A DNA stretch of 64,000 bases from Ctena decussata (Eukaryota; Mollusca; Bivalvia; Lucinida; Lucinidae): the NCBI GenBank assembly GCA_963989385.1, contig OZ022509.1, positions 78,266,667 through 78,330,666 of the forward strand, in the 5' to 3' direction. The position numbers were made by a program, and so were the translations under genes. Shown here piece after piece: positions 34,707 through 46,210 of this stretch. Within the stretch, counting starts at the first letter, position 1, and each line of letters opens with the position of its first letter. Under the pieces are notes generated by a model. The model was given only the letters and a program-made list of their open reading frames with translations, did not search any database and was not told where the DNA came from.

Positions 34707-36671
34707 TAAAAAGGCCAAAAAAAAAATAAAAAAAAAAAAAGTTTAACATCTTCATATCATAAGAAAACAATCTGCAAAATGTCAAATCAATCGGATGAAA
34801 GACGTAGGAGGAGTTGCAAGGGCAAGATTCGGAAAGAAGGTTGGACGAAAAGACGAACGGACGCGCACACAGACGGACGAGGTTCATTTCTATAGTCCCC
34901 ATCCGGCTACATTGGGTGACAACAATAAGGACCAAAACATCAATTTCGATTTTGCATTTTGGCAATAATTTTCAATATTTTCGAACCTGTACACTCATAT
35001 TTCAGGCAAAAAGAGATTTTTTATTTTCCATGGAGATGTCACTTAAACGGCTATACTAGTCTGTGAATATAAGTGAATAAAAATGCATTTCTTTCTAAAA
35101 CGTTTGGAACCTTCCGATTCAAAACCCATTTCCAATTCTATAAGGTGAGTACAGAACAAGTCCTATTCATTACAACTGATTTCAGCAACCGCCGAAATCT
35201 CGATATCGGGTTCCCTTGGTGATGACTGTCTACGACTATGGTCGCTCTGGTAAATGACTCCGACACGGAAGTACAGCTACTATTTACCCATCATCATATT
35301 TCAATTCTCATATCGACGTTACCCCCGCACCTCAGCGGAACGAATCCATAGCCGCAGTAACGGGGCGCCGAGCGTCCGTCCATTACTATTTACCCACAGT
35401 GCAGCTTGACATATATACTGCGAGTAACTATGCGTGACCTTATCATGCAACCTCATATTTTAGAGAGCTTCGCTGACAAAGAAATTGTTAGCATAAACGT
35501 CCTGAGCGCTATTCGCATAGATGTCGCAAGCGATCATATAAAATACCGCAGAAATACATATGGTATCACAAGGCTGCACAATGTACCGCTATGTAGAGAT
35601 CAACGAATGACTTTTTTTTTTTTTTTTTTTTTGTTGTTGTTATTTTTTTTCATGCTTTTCAACAGTATTTCAACCTGAGAAAGCTGACAATGAAAGCGAA
35701 GTGGTACGAAATCAACCTCCGGCTCCCGCTTGAAATCCACCACTGGATGTTTTAGTGTCGGGTTTTTAGATAATAACAAACGTTATATTCTAGATTCTTG
35801 TGGTTTAAATGGTGTATTTGATATGCATCAGTTACGATTGCTAAGCGTAGACCAACCTTTTTATGAAAACTATACGTGTTGCAGTTATATAGGGTAAGCT
35901 ACTGTTGCAGTTATATTTGGTACGCTACATCACTTTTTGTTTTAAATATCTGGCTCGTAAGCTTTTTTCCTAGAAAAGATAATCGGTCATTGTGATGTCT
36001 GTTGCAGACATTGCCTGTACAAACAGCGGCTTTGATGTTAGATAAAAACTACATAACTGTGATATAAATGACTTTCTGATAAAACCCAATCAGTATAATG
36101 ACCTAGCTATAAGAAGTGGATAATCGAAGATGTACGCATTCTCCATTATTCATTAATGAAATATCATAAAATATAATCTTAGTCCGCTTCGTGTATTCAA
36201 TAACATCAACAAATATAAGGTCCACCAGTACAGATAAACGTGTGTGGGAATGACTTTGTAAGGCTCGGAATTTGAGATTAGTCTTAGTATCGACGTTCAG
36301 CAAGTGCTTATGAACTCATTTCAATGAAAAACGTCATAACGTCATGCAATGCTAGGACAAATAGCACCATGCATCGGATGGCAAACCGTAATTTACTACG
36401 CATTGTTTTCGTGTAGCGTGAATGAGCTCCTAAGAAAACTGTCAGATTCGGATCTGGATGTTTACATGTCTTGTTTGGCCTTGTGTCCCTTCATTATTGT
36501 TTTCATTTTCAATTTGGTTGCCTGGGCACGCTATGAAAATCGATATTGTGGTTTCATGGGCATTTCGTTCTTATCATCTTAAACCCTAAGCTTAAGAGAT
36601 AATTGCCGAAGAACTGACTGGGTTTCGAGCCGGAGGAGCACAAAAATACAGATCTTTTCCGATAAAATATG
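34707..36671. other. No gene recognised; long T-run
   Basis: 35,612-35,650 is T-rich (18 T, then GTTGTTGTTA, then T8). A 77-codon plus frame at 36,349-36,582 has a hydrophobic stretch but no recognisable family. The 35.2-35.4 kb stretch is less AT-rich than its surroundings; its nature is unknown. Confidence 0.4.
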
Positions 36672-37004
36672 TACTGTAAAAAAACTTATATTTCGCGGTC
36701 ACTTTATTTTGGCGATATTGGCGGAAAAGTAGAAAACCGCCAAATTAAAATGCCGCCAATTAAGCTGATGATCATGAAAGAACGTAAAAAAAACACGGTT
36801 GAGCATGCACTTCGTTCCTGCTAACATAATATTAAAACCAATACACATCATATACATGCATATTAGCATAGAAGAAGATTCCAAGCAAACAACAAGCGGG
36901 CGGAAACGGAGTGTGAAATTGTGCATCCTGTCACACTGATTAATACCTAAGCCAAGTGAATTAAATCTGATGCAAAACAAATTTTATCATAAACAGTTTT
37001 ATTT

Positions 37005-37640
37005 TGCTAAATTTTACTTAATTATAAAAATAAAAAGTATGCAAAGACCAGGAACTGAAACAATCAAAATCCAAATCCAGCCCTCAAACCATAGTTGGAA
37101 ACAACTAAGATTACAAATAATTAAGATACAGAGAACATATGGCCAACCGAGTGAGCAGCTTGTTCCCAAAAGGTGGCCACTCAGCAACCCAAACCGAACC
37201 AAAAATAATAATAACATACATAAGGTAAAACATCACAGAAACTCTGACACCAAAAACAGGCAACAAAGAACCACAACAGAACTACCGCCTTGGAACGGTC
37301 AGTAATGAATTACTGGGGGGCTTAAATCGATTTTACAGGCACAACCTCACCCTCAGTTTCTGAAGTGGTACAAAACATTTAGTTGGTTGTTCGGTTCGCA
37401 TGATAACCCTCTAACTCGTCAATGAATCATCACGGTAAACACATAAATCAAATTTCAACACCATGAAGAAGCAAAGACGAGGACTCAACAGATACAACGG
37501 GCCGTCTGACAGGTGGAGATCCCTGTCCTGCCAAACAACCCCACTGGAAATCTGAAGCAAAAGAAGGTCACCAGTTGAGCCCCGGTGGACCAAGCAACAG
37601 ACAAAAAGGCTCCGGTCCCAACCAACTAATATATATAGCT
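37005..37640 (-). mobile_element. 3' non-coding part of the Penelope-type element
   Basis: On the minus strand it follows the RT stop. It contains the GACCGTTCCAAGGCGGTAG signature (about 37,300), the GGCAACAAAGAACCAC region, and the terminal block GTTTCAGTTCCTGGTCTTTGC. Similarity to the 10.8-kb copy stops after GCATACTTTTTA, marking the 3' terminus. No hammerhead core was found here. Confidence 0.65.
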
Positions 37641-39959
37641 TTAGGTCGGGGCCATCATAGAGTCTGACGACCGATCCCCCGGTGTGCAATTAAAGAGTGC
37701 AGCAAAGCTATCAACCGTGATTGGGTTAATCACTAAGCATGCAGACTGTCGCATAACATTTGAATTATAGCCAATACGTTTGTGACGTATTATTATTTTT
37801 CGGAATTGATCAGAAAAATCAGTCCTACCCTTAATCTTTTTGAATTTGTATACTAAGTCACCATAAAATTCTGGTTCCGATAGGCCTTGGTGTAAAAGAA
37901 ATTTTAATCCGACATCAAATTTTGAAACCAATTCATGGTGTCAGCGATAGAATTTAGAAAAAGTCTTTCTAAGCTTATGATACCGATAGCCCTGTTGAAG
38001 AAGTTTAGCAGTTAAACATTTATTACGAGCATTAAAGTCATCTACATGACTACACACTCTAGCAAATCTTATAAGTTGAGAAATATACACTCCATAAGAG
38101 GGACGACGTGGAACGTCACCATCCAAAAATGGAAAATTAACTATATCAAAGTCAAAGTCATCACGTTTATCATAAATTTTAGAAGATACAAAACCGTTAG
38201 AAATAGATAGATGTAAATCCAAAAAGGGGGCCTCGGTATCTGAAGTATTAGCTTTATTCAATTTAAGTTCAGGTGGGTAAATTGGGTTAACCATGCTTTC
38301 AAAATAAGGATTATCAATATTCAGAAGATCGTCTAAATATCTAGAGGTTGAGTTAAATGCCTCAATGATATCAGCTTGATTATCAACAGGAAGAGAAGTC
38401 ATGAAATCTCTTTCATAACAAAATAAAAACAAATCGGTCACAAGAGGAGCACAATTTGTACCCATCGGAATACCAACAATTTGTCTGTATAACTTATTAC
38501 CAAATCTGATGTAAATATTATCTAAGAGATATGATAAGGCGTCACATACATTCTGACATGACCAAAGACTATATCCTCTATATATTTTACGGTCAGTAGA
38601 AGTGAAAAACGCTTTCTTATCGTTACAGGCAATATAAAGGGTATCTTCATTTTTGGAGAACTTTTTGAAGGCCCTCTCAATCAAATCAACAAGTTTTTCC
38701 TTTATTAAATTATGGGGTAATGTGGTATAAAGAGTAGAAAAATCATTAGTGGACAAACTAGTCGCACGGAACCCTCTTGACTTCAGTTTACTAAGTACCT
38801 CACCAGAATTTTTTATAGACCAAAACATATTTTTCCCTGACCTCTCATACACTGTCTCATAGTACCAAATGACACGAGATTTCACAGCAGTGAGGCAAGA
38901 AGTTAATAATTTAGATAATTCTGTAGTAGTACAAGAGCTAGAGTTGGCAATGAATCTAGCTTTATACGGTTTTTTATGAAGCTTAGGTAACCAATACATC
39001 GTAGGAAGTTTGTCTTGGCGTTCCTTAACGTTAACAGCAAACTTTAAAGGCAAATTATTTGAGTGGCTATTAACGACAGTCTTCTCATCTGTAAAAGTCT
39101 CTTCGTAAGCCGTGGTGCCGTTAAGTTCCTGCTTCAAAGTGTTAATATAGTGCATCCGACAAACAACAACAATGTTGTTTGCGGCCTTGTCAGCAGGAAC
39201 CAAAACATACTTCCTATGAAAATCCTGGATACCCTGCTTCAAATATCTAAAGGAAGATTTAGGCTTAGGAGGTAAAAGATTAGTATTGTGTGAATAAAAC
39301 TTTATACGTTTATCCACAATATTAAAGATACTTAGTTTCCATTTCTTTAAAGCGTTACTTTCAACACCCTCTCGTTTACACCAACGATTACCAAAATCAT
39401 TTAGTGCAGATGCAATTTCTTCCCTACATCTGTTGAAATCGATATGGGAAGGGAATCTATACTTAGGACCCTTAGAAACAATGTTACGAATTCTAGAATC
39501 CGGGATGATCTTCAAATTTCCAGTCACAACATGACCTGCTGATGGGTAAATAAATTTAGAATCTTTACAATCTCATGAATCAGGAGTATTAGCATCGATG
39601 TCAAGATCAGACACAAGTTTATTGAAATTAAATATGATACTTCTAATCGGTTTGTTATACTTATAACAAATAATAGGTGGTTCAGAATTTTGGAAATAAT
39701 CAGGTATGGAAGATGTAACAGATTTATCCTGAAATATACTAGGTAAATCTATAAAGTCAATACCTTTGTTAATGAAAGGGATTTTAATGAAATTTCTTTT
39801 ATGATTGATTTCAGAATCAATTAGTGGATGGAGAGCGTGTTGAGTATAACATCTAGTTAGAAGTGCCGCTTCGTACATTTGGTGATTTCTATCGTAAAAC
39901 CTAAGACTTATTACTGCATTCATGGGGATAATATAGAATTGAGACTCACACGGTCGATA
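37641..39959 (-). pseudogene. Penelope-type reverse transcriptase, near full length, two in-frame TGA stops
   Basis: One reading frame runs from a likely ATG at 39,923 (open since about 39,959) to the stop at 37,641-37,643. It is broken only by TGA at 39,573-39,575 and at 37,941-37,943. In order: an N-terminal region of about 115 residues (NFIKIPFINKGIDFI, NKPIRSIIFNFNKL); a linker with SKGPKYRFPS; the PADKAANNIVVVC block; LPKLHKKPYKARFIANSSS; motif A NDFSTLYTTLPH; motif B GIPMGTNCAPLVTDLF; the catalytic box YLDD (38,328-38,339); YDKRDDFDFDIVNFPFLD; then, past the second stop, HHELVSKFDV, GLSEPEFYGDLVYKF and a conserved tail. The second stop falls where the 1.4-kb copy has Arg, consistent with CGA to TGA decay. 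No GIY-YIG endonuclease was seen. Total about 760 codons. Confidence 0.8.
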
Positions 39960-40129
39960 TGATGAAAATCAACAGAAATATATATAAACGTTTTTGGGGA
40001 AATCACAAATCCGCCAAAATAAAAATACGCCAAAAGGTCCATTTATGAAAACCGCCAAATTTTGCTGCCGCAAAATATAAGTGTTTTACAGTACCACGCC
40101 CTCAAAAAAACTCTCGACATGTTATGGCA

Positions 40130-41015
40130 TCCAGCCTAATGGGCTACCATGCGGAAATACAATTATATCAATATCAGTCTTGTTCTTGCCACTAAGCACC
40201 TCTACGACAAGCTTTGAATGAAGTGCAGCAGAATGACAGGACATGATTAATTGAGGCTACGCAATAATGCCTTCTGTCACCCAGCCTATTCAACAGCTCT
40301 TTCAAAATGATCATATCTTATCTTCTAAACGAACACGATGAAATTTAAGCTAAGGCGGCAAGACTATTCACAGCCTGTGGTTTGCAGATTGATGCACTAA
40401 AGACTTGCTGAGCTAGAGCAGGGGCAAGAAACCATAAACGAAAGTCTCGAGAGAATCGACACAAGGTACAAAATTGAGATGCGTGCTGAGAAGACCAAAC
40501 TGATATGAAACACCACTAGTGGCACCAAAAACGAGGCCAAAGTAAATGGACAGAATTTGAAAACTGTAACTAGTGTCAAATAGCTTAGCAGTGTCTCAGC
40601 TGGCGCTTCAAATTTGAAGTTCGCTTTAGGATTGCCCAGACAATCACAGTCCATAATGTAACCAACATATTTCTTTAGTGAAAGTTGAAAATGATGCTCT
40701 CCCACGTGTCGTAGCTTTATCTTCTTGTGGGCCTGTGAAACGAGGGCCTTGACGACAGAGCCAGAAAAAAACACGAAACTGAGGTGGACGGATTACATTG
40801 TAAGGTCTTCTGGCTAAACAAAGACGATCGTGCAGGGTAAGATGGAAGGAAAAGGAAGAAGAGGTGAACAGAAAGAGAGATGGGTGAGTGAACAGAAATA
40901 GACTTTGCCAGATCATCTAAGGCAGCTGAAAATACTACCAGGTGAAGAGAGATTATTGCAAGTTCATCTGCTGTGTCCCAACCAGCATGCATGGTCACGA
41001 GAGAAAACAGAACAG
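40130..41015 (+). pseudogene. Decayed non-LTR retrotransposon reverse transcriptase (C-terminal half)
   Basis: Pieces in three plus frames line up with the end of a LINE-type RT. They are LWATMRKYN-like (40,139 on), a LYDK block, ESLERIDTRYKIEMRAEKTKL (about 40,441-40,505), VNGQNLKTVTSVK, then KWTDYIVRSSG...GKMEGKGRRGEQKERW near 40,780-40,880. There are many stops and frameshifts. The AEKTKL...VNGQ...GKRRRGRQKKRW layout is what I know from a widespread animal LINE group; the clade is not certain. It directly follows the 3.4-kb element. Confidence 0.65.
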
Positions 41016-41194
41016 TAGGTTTCGATTAGCTCTTTAGTTGTTTAGCCCACATTTACACATTATTTCCGGCTGTTCTATTCTGTTCTGTTCTGTTTTCTAC
41101 CTGCATCTCCGTATAAAAATCTCCAATAATAATACAAATATCCAACCGGAAAGAAAAAATGTTGTGAAACAGTTTATGCCTAAATATGCTGCTT

Positions 41195-41275
41195 GATTAG
41201 CTGTGGTGGGATTGACGGCTATTTGAGAGTTTGAGACAGTATTTCAGTCTATATCAAGCCGACGTTTTGAAATAT
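41195..41275. repeat. Short conserved repeat, TTTGAGACAGTATTTCAGTC type
   Basis: TTTGAGACAGTATTTCAGTC followed by TATAT also occurs at 56,977-57,000 after a TTGATTGATTGATTG run, and in weaker form near 53,820. It may be the remains of a dispersed molluscan repeat. Confidence 0.45.
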
Positions 41276-41574
41276 ACTTTGCATCATCGCCTAACCCGAC
41301 CAATTCCGGCAAAATATGTACAAGAAGTCTAGTCATGAGATAACGGTTTGGTTAGAACAGCGTCAGCTCAGGTTGTGCCCAGCTGTTTACCTTGGTGTGC
41401 TCAAGTGAAAAAGGACCTAACGCCATAACGCTCTTATGCGCAGGCTGAATTGAGTCTCCACTGTTCGCACATGCGTTGAGATATGTTTTCATGCACCGCC
41501 AATAAAGTCATGCGTGAGCTGCGCATCATCCACTCTTACCAGAGCGAATGGTCTGAGTCATTACGTAATTTGAT

Positions 41575-41628
41575 GTGAGCATGGGAAGTTGGATCATACC
41601 ATGGTATGATCCAACTATCCATGCTCAT
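41575..41628. repeat. Perfect-type short palindrome, 54 bp
   Basis: GTTGGATCATACC-ATGGTATGATCCAAC with outer GTGAGCATGG/CCATGCTCAT forms a 25-27 bp stem with almost no loop. Confidence 0.75.
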
Positions 41629-42456
41629 AACAAACTGAATTCACATTCAGATACGCGTCCTTACGACGGTCAATTTTGTATCTCTTTGTAAATTGCTTTC
41701 TGTGGAATAAGTGTTGAAGACAATTTCCATAAATATAATAAACTGATGTAATATTGAGACAAATGGAATCGAAATAAATGAGTCTCCGATAGATTTAGTC
41801 TGTATGTTGACTTGATGATATAGTGATACACAGACAAATCTCTATGTAAATATACATCACAGACAGATCTCTCTCTCTCTCTCTCTAAATATACATAAAG
41901 CTCTCAGGCTCATATAGACTATAAATCAACAAATGCATCGAATTTCAAGTAATAAAAGTTAATTCTGTTCTATCGGGTACACACAAAATAATCACCATAT
42001 CCAGGCTGGGCATCGTTCTCCTGTTTAAATAATACTTCTAAATTATATCTGCGAACAATCGATGTAATATTCCAATAGTATCGCCGTTGATCGCGATCGG
42101 TCCAAGGCAATTCTGCCGTTGTCTCAACATATGCATGGAAATCATAAAGTTTAAAAAGTCGGTATTGAAGATGTGACTGGCATGCCATATGTACAGAAAG
42201 TTTTCCAAGTTTTGGAAAATTCAACTCGAATGGTAGCATTAAACCTAGGTTTCAAACATTCAAAAATTCGGTTTTAATTATTGAAAACCTACATTCGAAA
42301 TATGTAATAAAACATGTCACGGGGGAGAAAAACCTTATAAGCGCTCAGCTTCGTTCTAATCCCAAGGCTTTAGTGTCTACTATATACGTATATGTATGTA
42401 TCATACAATTTCCAAACGAAAATATTATGTTTAAACCAAAAATCCATTATACCACA
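41629..42456. other. AT-rich spacer with (CT)n and one protein-like frame
   Basis: (CT)n at 41,869-41,886. The frame at 41,970-42,239 is listed separately. Otherwise nothing recognised. Confidence 0.4.
41970..42239 (-). CDS. Possible exon or gene fragment, 89 codons, unknown
   Basis: ATG at 42,237-42,239 to a stop at 41,970. The residue mix (ELPWTDRDQRRYYWNITS, QENDAQPGYGDYF; rich in charged and aromatic residues) looks more protein-like than other short frames here, and it is not part of any repeat seen elsewhere in the window. CCTAG just upstream of the ATG could be a splice acceptor, but no clear pyrimidine tract precedes it. No family recognised. It may well be chance. Confidence 0.25.
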   Translation of the reverse strand: MLPFELNFPKLGKLSVHMACQSHLQYRLFKLYDFHAYVETTAELPWTDRDQRRYYWNITSIVRRYNLEVLFKQENDAQPGYGDYFVCTR

Positions 42457-43330
42457 GTTTAAGGTGGTGATTTATGGTAAATGTAAAAATCTGCATAAAA
42501 CCATAAAAAAGTAACGTATCTCCCTGAAAGTTAGCAGACTTCTTATTTTTGTTGTTCTTTACAGTTTAGAATACAAAACAGACGTACATGCTGCTTAAAA
42601 AAGTGTTTTTATAAGGAAAGATCAAAGGGTAATTTTCTGCGAATAAATCTGAAAAAATAATATCGTTATTGAAAATTTACGTAGTGCTGAAGGTGCATTA
42701 TTGCATAATGAAGAGCGTCCTAGCAATTATTTATTCCAACTCTTTCTCAAATTGTAATGTAGACCAGATGAAAACGGTAGCTATTTCTCAAATGTTCAAC
42801 CATGTACAAAGTAAATGTACACTGGACGCATTTATTAAATATAGGGTAGGCAAGCATACCTATGTTAACACCTACAATATAAATAATACATTACTGACAT
42901 GATCAGTGGTGTGTAGATGAAATTGTTCAACCTTGTTAAAATAGTCTCACCTGTCTCACCTGTGTGTTTTGACAAAATAATTTGGACACAGACTGCATCT
43001 TTTTTCATCTGCTCAGCCTGATAATGTGTGAAAGAGTTTGAAATAATAATTGCTAGGACGCTCTCCATTATGCAACAAGGTACTCTAAGCACTAACTATA
43101 TTTTCAATAATGATATTATTTTTTCAGATTTATTCGCAGAAAATTACCCTTTGATCTTCTCTTAAAAAAACACTTTTTAACATTAACAAATGCTGCATTT
43201 TGGGATTCTTAATTATGAGAAACAACATACAGAAGGCATCTGCTAAGTTTTGGAAAGATCAGTTTTATTTTGAGTATTTTATGCAGATTTTTGTCTTTGT
43301 CCCAAATCAGTGATTATCACCACCTTAAAC
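42457..43330. mobile_element. Long-armed foldback element, about 874 bp
   Basis: Ends GTTTAAGGTGGTGAT and ATCACCACCTTAAAC. The arms are diverged inverted copies of each other for about 400 bp each: TGCGAATAAATCTGAAAAAATAATAT against ATATTATTTTTTCAGATTTATTCGCA, and AGAGCGTCCTAGCAATTATT against AATAATTGCTAGGACGCTCT. Short frames in each arm are homologous because the arms are. Confidence 0.85.
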
Positions 43331-43410
43331 TTAGAAGGTACGGTAAAGGGCAATACTAAGGAACTTTGACACCTTAGTCTCACACCAAGCACTCTTTGAC
43401 AAGTGTTAAC

Positions 43411-43653
43411 CAGGGGCGTAGCTAGGGGCAATAACACAGTACGCACAATCATGTTTTATACTCATTGGGGGCAATATTAGGGGGTTAAGCCGCTAAGATA
43501 TTTCGAATTTGCGTGTCTGTTGGCAGTTAGTATTAAAATTATGCCCAATTAACAACATTTCAGCATGAAAATACGCAGGTGTGTGTTGAAATTTTGTCAA
43601 TTTGACAAAATTTCAATACGCACCTGCGTATTTGCGTAAAGGTAGCTACGCCC
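43411..43653. mobile_element. hAT-type miniature element with 8-bp target duplication
   Basis: Left end CAGGGGCGTAGCTA, right end TAGCTACGCCC (the final bases of the expected CCCCTG are missing). GTGTTAAC flanks both sides (43,403-43,410 and 43,654-43,661). CAGGGGCGTAGC ends and 8-bp duplications are classic for hAT elements. The interior holds a TTTTGTCAATTTGACAAAAT palindrome. A degenerate relative lies at 51,925-52,135. Confidence 0.85.
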
Positions 43654-43661
43654 GTGTTAAC

Positions 43662-44250
43662 CATAGACTGAAAATCAAACTTAAATACTTAAATGCTCAA
43701 AATGACCTCTCCTTGAACATTCTGTCCGAATTAAAAATAAAAAAAAAGACGTGGTTAAAAATTTGTTTGGAGTGCTTTAAGTTTAAACCGTGGTTGAAAG
43801 AATGCATTTTTGAAAATTTAAACCCAAAGCGTATATTTGAAACGTAAGTTTGAAGATAAAACCTAGAATTGAAGCTGTCAAACCAAGGTTTTAGGACTTA
43901 TGCGTTTTTCTTCCCAAAGATATATGATTCAGTAACATGTCTTGTTTATCATTTCTTGTCTCTTGTTATTGTGTGATCTATGATTGTTAGCTGTTTATAT
44001 TTAGAATTACTAATGAATACAATAGCAAATTGCGTGTGAAACTGGCGTTTTAAATACATTATTTTCCGTTCATTTCGGCACTAATTATTTGAATTTCTAG
44101 AAGTGAGCGTGACTTATTCAACCTGTTGTGGCTTGAGAAACGACAAAACACTCAATCTTAAGGACAGTCGTCATCTGGCAAATAAGAATGTCTCTGTTTG
44201 CATAAGATAACAGTTATCTGCGTGTGAGGTGTCGGGACAGGTCTTCGTTT
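43662..44250. other. AT-rich spacer
   Basis: No gene or shared repeat recognised. Confidence 0.4.
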
Positions 44251-44440
44251 GAGCCGCGACACGACAAACCCAACAAAATGGTATGTGCGCCCAGCAAAGA
44301 CCCAGATCAGCCAGGGCATCCGCCCAGTCTGATCAGAGTCTTTGCAGTCCGCATGGTGCTAGCTTTGACCCTTAGCTACCCTTTAATCGCAGAGCGAAGT
44401 CTCTGGTCAGTTAAGGCGGATGCCCAGGCGTGTCACGCGT
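44251..44440. mobile_element. GAGCCGCGACACG-type element, right end missing
   Basis: Starts GAGCCGCGACACGACAAACC with the usual interior (CCAGATCAGCCAGGGCATCC). It breaks off after GCGGATGCCCAGGC, so the right inverted repeat is lost. Confidence 0.75.
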
Positions 44441-45346
44441 GACCTTTAAAGGCTTCAATGGGTACAATCTTTCATGATAATCCGATTTTTCCTGGAATTT
44501 TCGTGTTACTTCTTGTTACACTGTCAAATTGCAATCAGATGACATTCTTGGTCATATGACCTTAACCGTTTAATATACTATCGGAAGCTCAATTTGAAAT
44601 GCCGAGTGGCCTTGGAAGATGGTGTAAGTATGAGTGACCATGGACAAAAGTCAAATATTAGCCTTGAGCTATAGTTTTCAAAATCTTCACATACTCATTC
44701 ACTTGACATGATCTAGTAGTTTTATATCATAAATTCTATAATATCAGATCAGTCTAGAGTTTTATCAGTTTCTCGTACAAAACTAAGGGAAGCATATCCG
44801 CAGTTTCCGCATATATCACCCTTGGGTTATCACTTTACCAAATTTAATAGTTCATTAGTCTTACATGACTACCAACTTTCAATGTTATTGGCCATTCGGT
44901 TCTGGAGATATCGGTTTTAAGGAAACCATTTAAATTAATTTTTGTTTCCTGACTCGAGGTAACGTCATAGGAAATTTGGCTTCAATGTGCCTATAGGCTT
45001 TGGAGGATTGATAAAATCGATGAAATATTAGGGACACTGAACATCGATCAAAACCTGAACTTGACCTTCATTTCACAAAACGTGTCTTATACTCATTAAG
45101 ATCAATACAATGTACCATAGGCCTAAATAATTTCATAAGAATCCGCATTTTACTACATGTACTCTAGACGTCATTATGTTTCATAGAAATCTGCTGTTTT
45201 TACACTTTTCCATAAAAAACACAAGGAAGCTGTTTGAACATATTTGTAAAAGGTCAAAAGTCAAGCAAGAAAATATTCATTATCCTATTTAGTCGACTGT
45301 GTATACCAATATATCAATTTCCATTTGAAGGTTTTCAATACTTTTC
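44441..45346. other. AT-rich spacer
   Basis: No gene or shared repeat recognised. Confidence 0.4.
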
Positions 45347-45362
45347 AAAAATCGGATCTTAT

Positions 45363-45626
45363 GTTGTGTTATTGTATAATGACCACGGTAAACAGCTATG
45401 GTCATGTCGGGACTGTCAGTTAACCTAACTGCACTATTCCTGGGCGGGATTAGAGCTCCTAAGCGGTTAACCAGTACCAAGTGTACTAACGTTCACCAGT
45501 AACTGACAACTGCCCTTCTTGAATCAGCGGAAGAGGAAATGAAAAAAAGTGGCCGGACCGGGTATCGAACCCAGGACCTCTTGCCTTCAAGTCAGGCGAC
45601 CTACCGACTGCGCTACGCGGCCCGGC
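45363..45626 (-). mobile_element. tRNA-derived SINE, copy 2, with perfect 16-bp target duplication
   Basis: Minus-strand head starts at 45,626 (GCCGGGCCGCGTAGCGCAGT) with B box GGTTCGATACC (complement at 45,561-45,571). The body shares GAAGGGCAGTTGTCAGTTAC, GGTTAACCGCTTAGGAG and the CCGACATGACC block with the 15-kb SINE. AAAAATCGGATCTTAT occurs perfectly on both sides (45,347-45,362 and 45,627-45,642), so the insertion is recent or well preserved. Confidence 0.93.
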
Positions 45627-45642
45627 AAAAATCGGATCTTAT

Positions 45643-45976
45643 CGCACGTTCTTGATACTAGTCGAGTCTATTCATTGACATTTATTTATTTAGTTATTAA
45701 TTTATTTGCCTATTTTGATCTGTAAAGAATGTTGTTTTTAAAGTTTACAAAACTGGGTGTGGCAGTCATATTGGTTGTGTAAAGGACTATTCGAGCAAAA
45801 TTTTGTTCCCTTAACCCCTGTATAAAGATGGCAACAATCGGCAAAATTAAGCTGAAATCGAAGTGTACATGATGGTAGACTATGGACCTTATGAAATAAC
45901 TGCAACGAATTGACAGCTTTATGTAAATCAGATTGGGTGTTGTCTAGATGAAACAATTTATATGCTTCATAAAATT
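45643..45976. other. AT-rich spacer
   Basis: No gene or repeat recognised. Confidence 0.4.
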
Positions 45977-46210
45977 AGCCGCGACGCGAGAAAACCAACA
46001 ATGTGGTTGTGCGCCCAGTGCAGACTCAGATCACCCTGGACATCCGCTAAGTCAGGCCAGAATCATCGCTTTGCGCTTAGATGGTAGCTAAAGGACGAAG
46101 CTAGCTCCGAGCGGACAGCGAAGACTCTGATCAGACTGGGCGGATGCCCAGGCTGATCTGAGTCTGCGCTGGGCGCACAACCACATTGTTGGTTTTGTCG
46201 TGTCGCGGCT
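45977..46210. mobile_element. GAGCCGCGACACG-type inverted-repeat element, copy
   Basis: AGCCGCGACGCGAGAAAACC at the left, TTTTGTCGTGTCGCGGCTC at the right. About 235 bp. Well preserved. Confidence 0.85.

Larger units (their letters stand above)
36674..40091 (-). mobile_element. 3.4-kb TTGGCGG-type inverted-repeat element enclosing a reverse transcriptase
   Basis: Left end CTGTAAAAAAACTTATATTT, right end AAATATAAGTGTTTTACAG, with TTGGCGG/CCGCCAA words inside both. TA flanks both sides (36,672-36,673 and 40,092-40,093), suggesting a TA target duplication. About 325 bp at the left and 100 bp at the right align with the 568-bp element at 28.6 kb. The middle, roughly 37,010-39,985, is the reverse-transcriptase unit. 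The simplest reading is a retroelement nested in a DNA transposon, because other copies of the same RT 3' end occur without these termini. Confidence 0.8.

Noticed and set aside
36349..36582. 77-codon membrane-protein candidate
   Set aside because: A single hydrophobic stretch with no family resemblance; chance is as likely in AT-rich DNA.
36970..37305. 111-codon plus frame similar to one at 10.8 kb as a conserved gene
   Set aside because: Both are readings across the non-coding 3' end of the reverse-transcriptase element.
45549..45626. Functional tRNA gene on the minus strand
   Set aside because: The anticodon arm does not pair properly and it is the head of the second SINE copy.
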